From: Oceanospirillaceae bacterium
GTDB lineage: Bacteria > Pseudomonadota > Gammaproteobacteria > Pseudomonadales > Oceanobacteraceae
Assembly (NCBI GenBank): GCA_024234265.1
Contig: JACKOM010000007.1
Location: 62,001-126,000, forward strand
Direction: 5' to 3'
DNA length: 64,000 nt
Shown here piece by piece: positions 61,564 through 64,000 of the stretch. The translations under genes were made by a program, and so were the position numbers. How positions within the stretch are numbered: the first letter of the stretch is position 1; every line of letters starts with the position of its first letter. Under the pieces are notes generated by a model, which saw nothing but the letters and a program-made list of their open reading frames with translations, made no database searches and had not been told where the DNA came from.

Positions 61564-62346
61564 TCAGTCCTGCTTTTCGGCGTTGACCTTGATGTAATAA
61601 AACACCCGGCCAAGATATTCATAAATGGCCCGCTCGGATTTTTGCAGGTTATCCACATCCAGGTAGGCATAACGCCAGGTGCTTAATACCCCGCGGAAAA
61701 AAGTCGGTGCGGGGATGGGGTCTAAACCCTGGCTGCGGAATAACGAAACTGCGCGAGGCATATGGGAGGCCTCTGTCACCAGGGCCAGGGTCGGACTCTG
61801 CCCGGTTTGCTGCTGGTGGCTGTTGAGCAGTGCACGTACATCCCGCGCTTCGTCTTCGGTATCCAGCGCGTGATCCACGGTAATAATCTTGTCCCCGTCA
61901 AAGCCATCGGCGATGGCCACTTCTTTATAAATTTGTGCGTAGGTAATCGATGGGAAACCGCCCTCGCCGGTCACAATCAGGCGCGCCCCGGGATTGAGCC
62001 GCGCAATGCGCAGGCCTTCGGCAAGTCGCGCGCTGGCGGAGGGTGACAGGCGGCTGCGCAGGGGAATGTCGGGGTCAATATTCATAGTGGTGCCCAGCAC
62101 CACCACATAATCCACGGGCTGGCCGGCATATTCTGGGTACATGCGCTCAAGGGGGCGCAGCATGGCGTTGCTGGTAACACTCAGGCTGCAGAACACCAGC
62201 CAGAACAGGGCGGCGCCAACAAACACGCGGCCTGTTTTCTGAAAGCGTGTGAACCATAACAGCATCAGCCCCACGGCAATCAGCAAAATGCTGGTGCTGA
62301 GGGGCATCATCCAGAATCCGATGGTTTTTTTCAGCCAGAAACCCAT
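61564..62346 (-). CDS. ElyC/SanA/YdcF family membrane protein (DUF218)
   Basis: 260 residues. Two N-terminal membrane segments (~12-32 and ~40-62), then the DUF218 domain outside: VDYVVVLGTTMNIDPDIPLRSRLSPSASARLAEGLRI, ARLIVTGEGG, DHALDTEDEARDVRALL and LVTEASHMPRAVSLF. Layout matches ElyC (YcbC), linked in E. coli to envelope and undecaprenyl-phosphate homeostasis. The usual NT-EN motif is DTEDEA here. 24 bases downstream of the ggt start-to-stop run on the same strand, so possibly co-transcribed. Confidence 0.85.
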   Translation of the reverse strand: MGFWLKKTIGFWMMPLSTSILLIAVGLMLLWFTRFQKTGRVFVGAALFWLVFCSLSVTSNAMLRPLERMYPEYAGQPVDYVVVLGTTMNIDPDIPLRSRLSPSASARLAEGLRIARLNPGARLIVTGEGGFPSITYAQIYKEVAIADGFDGDKIITVDHALDTEDEARDVRALLNSHQQQTGQSPTLALVTEASHMPRAVSLFRSQGLDPIPAPTFFRGVLSTWRYAYLDVDNLQKSERAIYEYLGRVFYYIKVNAEKQD

Positions 62347-62370
62347 GTCACTTCCTTATGTACTTGGCGG

Positions 62371-64000
62371 TTATTCGGGTTGCACCAGGGCTTTGCCTAC
62401 GGCGCGGGGATCAGATGCGGCCTGCACCTGCAAAGTACGTTTATTCACCAGGATCGCCTGCATATTGCCGTAGCGGCGGCCGGTGCCGAGCAGCACATGG
62501 CCTTTTGCCATCAGGGCCTGCTGCTCTGCGTCGTCGAAGGTATCTGGCTCATGCTGGATGGCATCGGGCAGGTATTGATGGTGGAAACGCGGCGCGGCAA
62601 CCCAATCCTGCACAGGGTTGCCTTGGATGTATTCCAGCATGCCCAGCCACACCATGCTGATAATGCGGCTGCCGCCGGGGGTGCCGATAATCGCCAGGCT
62701 GTTTTCGTTTTCGATAAAACTCGGGCTCATGCTCGACAGGGGACGTTTGCCAGGGGCAATGGCATTGGCTTCATTGCCCACCAGGCCATAGGCGTTGGGC
62801 ACACCGGGTTTGGCGGAAAAATCATCCATTTCGTTGTTGAGTAATACCCCGGTGGCGGCGCTGGTAAAGGCAGAACCAAACGGCAGGTTGATGCTCAGGG
62901 TGGCGCTGACGGCGTTACCATCGCGGTCGATAATCGAAAAATGCGTGGTGTGGAAACCTTCCTGCATGGCCATGGGTGTACCCATATCACGGCTGGAAGT
63001 GGCCTTTTGCATATCAATGCTGGCGGCCTGGGTCTGGTTATAGGCCGGGTTGGTGAGGCGTTCCACGGGCACGGGCACGTAGTCCGGGTCACCTAAAAAT
63101 TCCGCACGGTCGCGGTAAGCGCGGCGCATGATTTCACTCAGCAGGTGCACCTGCTCGCTGCGTGGCAGTTTCATCCAGTCGAACTGGGTCAGCATGTTGA
63201 ACATGGCGAGGATAGCAATGCCGCCGGAGGATGGCGGTGGCGCTGTGGTGATGCGGTAACCCTGATATTCACCGACCAGGGGTTCACGCTCCACCACGCT
63301 GTAGCTGCTCAGGTCGGCGTTTTGCCAGATGCCCCCGTTACTGCGCACATCAGCGATGAGTTTTTGCGCGGTTTCACCGGCATAAAAACCGTTGTGGCCT
63401 TGCTCGGCGAGCAGACGCAGGGTTTTGGCCAAGGCAGGTTGTCTGACCTGAAAACCGGCCGCAGGGGCCTGGCCCGCATCGAGGAAAATCCCGGCGCTGG
63501 TTTTATCCGCCTGCAGGGCTGAGAGACGGAACTGGGCAAGGGTCTGATAGTGGCTGTCGGTTGTAAAACCCTCTTCGGCATAACGGATTGCCGCCGCGAG
63601 GGTTTGGCCGAGGGGCAGGCGCCCGTAGTGTTCTGCTATATGGGCAAAGGCAGCGGCCTGGCCGGGGATGGCGGCAGCAAGGGCACCATTGACGGATGCA
63701 TCGGGGCGGATATCCCCTTTTTTATCCAGGTACATATCCCGCGAAGCGGCAAAGGGGGCTTTTTCCCTTGCATCGACAAAAACGCTTTTGCCGTCGGCAT
63801 CGCGCAGCAGCCAGAAACCGCCACCACCCATGCCTGCGCTGTAGGGTTCAACCACCGCCAGTACTGCGGCGACTGTCACGGCGGCATCAAACGCATTACC
63901 ACCCTGAGCGAGGGTTTGCATGCCGGCTTCTGTGGCGAGGGGATGGGCGCTGGCGATGGCCGCATGGGGTAATTTGCCGATGGCACTGCGTGGCGGATGG
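62371..64000 (-). CDS. ggt: Gamma-glutamyltransferase, N-terminal end outside window
   Basis: Periplasmic or secreted enzyme that cleaves gamma-glutamyl bonds (glutathione) and transfers the glutamyl group. At least 543 codons are visible; the frame stays open to base 64000 (...AIASAHPLATEAGMQTLAQGGNAFDAAV), so the signal peptide and first residues are missing. The autoprocessing/catalytic Thr lies in GFHTTHFSIIDRDGNAVSATLSINLPFGS, and PLSSMSPSFI plus GTPGGSRI complete the small-subunit active site. The lid-loop stretch LNNEMDDFSAKPGVPNAYGL is present. Confidence 0.94.
   Translation of the reverse strand, partial: HPPRSAIGKLPHAAIASAHPLATEAGMQTLAQGGNAFDAAVTVAAVLAVVEPYSAGMGGGGFWLLRDADGKSVFVDAREKAPFAASRDMYLDKKGDIRPDASVNGALAAAIPGQAAAFAHIAEHYGRLPLGQTLAAAIRYAEEGFTTDSHYQTLAQFRLSALQADKTSAGIFLDAGQAPAAGFQVRQPALAKTLRLLAEQGHNGFYAGETAQKLIADVRSNGGIWQNADLSSYSVVEREPLVGEYQGYRITTAPPPSSGGIAILAMFNMLTQFDWMKLPRSEQVHLLSEIMRRAYRDRAEFLGDPDYVPVPVERLTNPAYNQTQAASIDMQKATSSRDMGTPMAMQEGFHTTHFSIIDRDGNAVSATLSINLPFGSAFTSAATGVLLNNEMDDFSAKPGVPNAYGLVGNEANAIAPGKRPLSSMSPSFIENENSLAIIGTPGGSRIISMVWLGMLEYIQGNPVQDWVAAPRFHHQYLPDAIQHEPDTFDDAEQQALMAKGHVLLGTGRRYGNMQAILVNKRTLQVQAASDPRAVGKALVQPE

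Overview
This is a stretch of gammaproteobacterial chromosome with moderate GC and no phage, plasmid or CRISPR sequence. Gene content and order resemble the Pseudomonas / Cellvibrio / Oceanospirillales side of the class. The evidence is the coaBC-dut-algC-argB ... pyrE/crc block, def-fmt-rsmB-trkA-trkH, LysM-dprA-tsaC-hemF-aroE, Pseudomonas-type long PstC and PstA, HexR, Crc and an RsmY-like RNA. I cannot name the genus from the sequence alone.

Layout. 1-1446: 3' end of gyrB. 1447-5584: gmhB and glyQS (minus). 5733-8022: a two-gene signalling operon (receiver-TPR protein and a soluble histidine-kinase-like ATPase). 8148-9041: a lipid A-type acyltransferase. 9069-9333: a 265-bp MITE-like element. 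9355-14976: def-fmt-rsmB-trkA-trkH (minus). 15105-19635: LysM protein, dprA, tsaC, hemF, aroE (plus). 19688-23178: small acidic protein, hexR, uvrD. 23181-26706: TRAP transporter for a carboxylate, with yciA. 26798-33600: phosphate-uptake region pstS, pstCAB-phoU. 33677-33752: tRNA-Thr(UGU). 33840-38530: two secreted nucleases, a MshEN-domain orphan, an RsmY-type sRNA with a GacA box, a DUF2971-like gene, trmH, cysZ. 38583-41683: a receiver protein, phoR, phoB. 41719-43156: ubiA, ubiC. 43207-43471: second MITE copy. 43605-47939: rubredoxin and its reductase, HU, SCP2-like protein, a DAACS symporter, a secreted unknown. 47881-53290: HDOD protein, recG, oxyR, an SDR protein. 53514-59851: crc, pyrE, slmA, argB, algC, dut, coaBC. 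59918-61501: radC, rpmB, rpmG and a truncated mutM. 61564-64000: ElyC/YdcF-like protein and gamma-glutamyltransferase, which runs off the end.

How it fits together. Phosphate control is largely self-contained: three Pho boxes sit in front of pstS, pstC and phoB, and PhoR, PhoU and the transporter are all present. Carbon control is represented three times: HexR (Entner-Doudoroff/central carbon repressor), Crc (catalytically dead ExoIII homologue, Hfq partner in catabolite repression) and, on the minus strand at about 35831-35976, an RNA with at least five GGA motifs in hairpin loops, a Rho-independent terminator and a perfect GacA upstream activating sequence about 180 bp upstream. This CsrA/RsmA-sponge RNA is the strongest non-coding finding. 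It lies in what would otherwise read as an empty 427-bp gap.

Other points of interest are a pair of 95%-identical 265-bp elements with 19-bp terminal inverted repeats, one of which split an older stem-loop; a mutM gene cut to 68 codons; a receiver-TPR/soluble kinase pair; and a receiver protein with duplicated SASLLTGA linker motifs and a PilZ-like tail.
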